Origin: Torymus aiolomorphi
Lineage: Eukaryota; Arthropoda; Insecta; Hymenoptera; Torymidae
NCBI GenBank assembly: GCA_036365515.1
Contig: CM070873.1
Coordinates: 79,336,029 to 79,400,028 of the forward strand
DNA length: 64,000 nt
Direction: 5' to 3'
The position numbers and the translations under genes were made by a program. Within the stretch, counting starts at the first letter, position 1. Each line of letters begins with the position of its first letter. Shown one piece after another: positions 63,701-64,000 of the stretch. The notes beneath the pieces were generated by a model that saw nothing but the letters and a program-made list of their open reading frames with translations, ran no database searches and was not told where the DNA came from.

Positions 63701-64000
63701 TCATAATTTGCATTCGGATATTTTAAAAATAGCTTGATGTTGGTTGCAGAATTATCATATTGATTATCCAGATATTCAGTGATTTAGGTAACGAAATAAT
63801 CAAAATAAAAGTGTTAACCGTATCCAACATAGTATAAAAAAAATTTTGGTTTGCATTAAAAATATAATAAATAAGAGTAATTTTAGATTCTTGTAGATAC
63901 GAAATTCGATTTCAAAACACCAGTGATATTTCCTAAAGCAGGATGAATCGAAATATAATTACAATAAATTCTACAATTATCCGGAATACCAATAAAATAT
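60721..64000. other. non-coding stretch with two CpG-rich islands
   Basis: Island 61440-62560: 61801-61860 has 26 C and 8 G, while 62341-62400 has 7 C and 21 G. A weaker switch lies at 62900-63560. A weak AG|GTAACT junction at 61436/61437 is not accepted as a recursive site. The 134-codon minus-strand frame at 61736-62140 is compositional. The end of the window is AT-rich without features. Confidence 0.5.

Noticed and set aside
1..64000. Conserved insect microRNAs or Hox-cluster markers in the long intron
   Set aside because: I looked for well-known mature sequences (for example let-7, mir-10, mir-9, mir-124 and mir-1 seeds in context) and found no convincing match, so the host gene remains unnamed.

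Overview
This is a eukaryotic, mostly non-coding window. It is AT-rich DNA (poly-A/T tracts, TATATA runs) interrupted about every 2 kb by CpG-rich islands of 0.3-1 kb. Intron-containing genes, GT-AG splice sites, many small inverted-repeat transposons and a divergent insect-type ionotropic receptor point to an insect. The CpG-rich texture suggests a parasitoid wasp (Hymenoptera, chalcid-like). That assignment is inference from composition and from the receptor, not from a database match. Most long open frames here come from stop-poor CpG-rich sequence and I do not treat them as genes.

Protein-coding content is sparse. (1) A minus-strand ionotropic receptor (IR) gene lies at 8011-10274, with a possible signal-peptide exon at 11066-11223. 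(2) A small two-exon minus-strand gene (45427-45901, 115 aa) sits inside a 1.26-kb terminal-inverted-repeat element. No other ORF looked convincing.

The plus strand carries three near-perfect zero-length-exon (recursive, 'ratcheting') splice sites at 1238/1239, 16025/16026 and 32522/32523. Each has a CTAAT-type branch point, a pyrimidine tract and CAG joined to GTAAGT. I found no fourth site and none on the minus strand. The simplest reading is that at least the first half of the window is a very long intron of an unidentified plus-strand host gene, removed in steps of about 15-16 kb, with the IR gene nested antisense inside it.

Mobile DNA: palindromic MITE-like elements lie at 4127-4460, 12351-12555, 17178-17429 and 28766-29144. 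A family with CACTGAGA ends occurs at 23052-23611, 26913-27540 and 44992-46254, and probably at 17178-17429. A 2.4-kb composite element (19542-21975) contains a hairpin-rich insertion and a tRNA-derived sequence. A second tRNA-derived sequence sits in an inverted-repeat element near 48190-48915.

Sequence-wide pattern: at each CpG-rich island the plus strand switches from C-rich (often A+C-rich) on the left to G-rich (often G+T-rich) on the right. This repeated upward skew switch resembles the signature of replication initiation zones or of divergent transcription, and is one of the two most interesting signals in the window.
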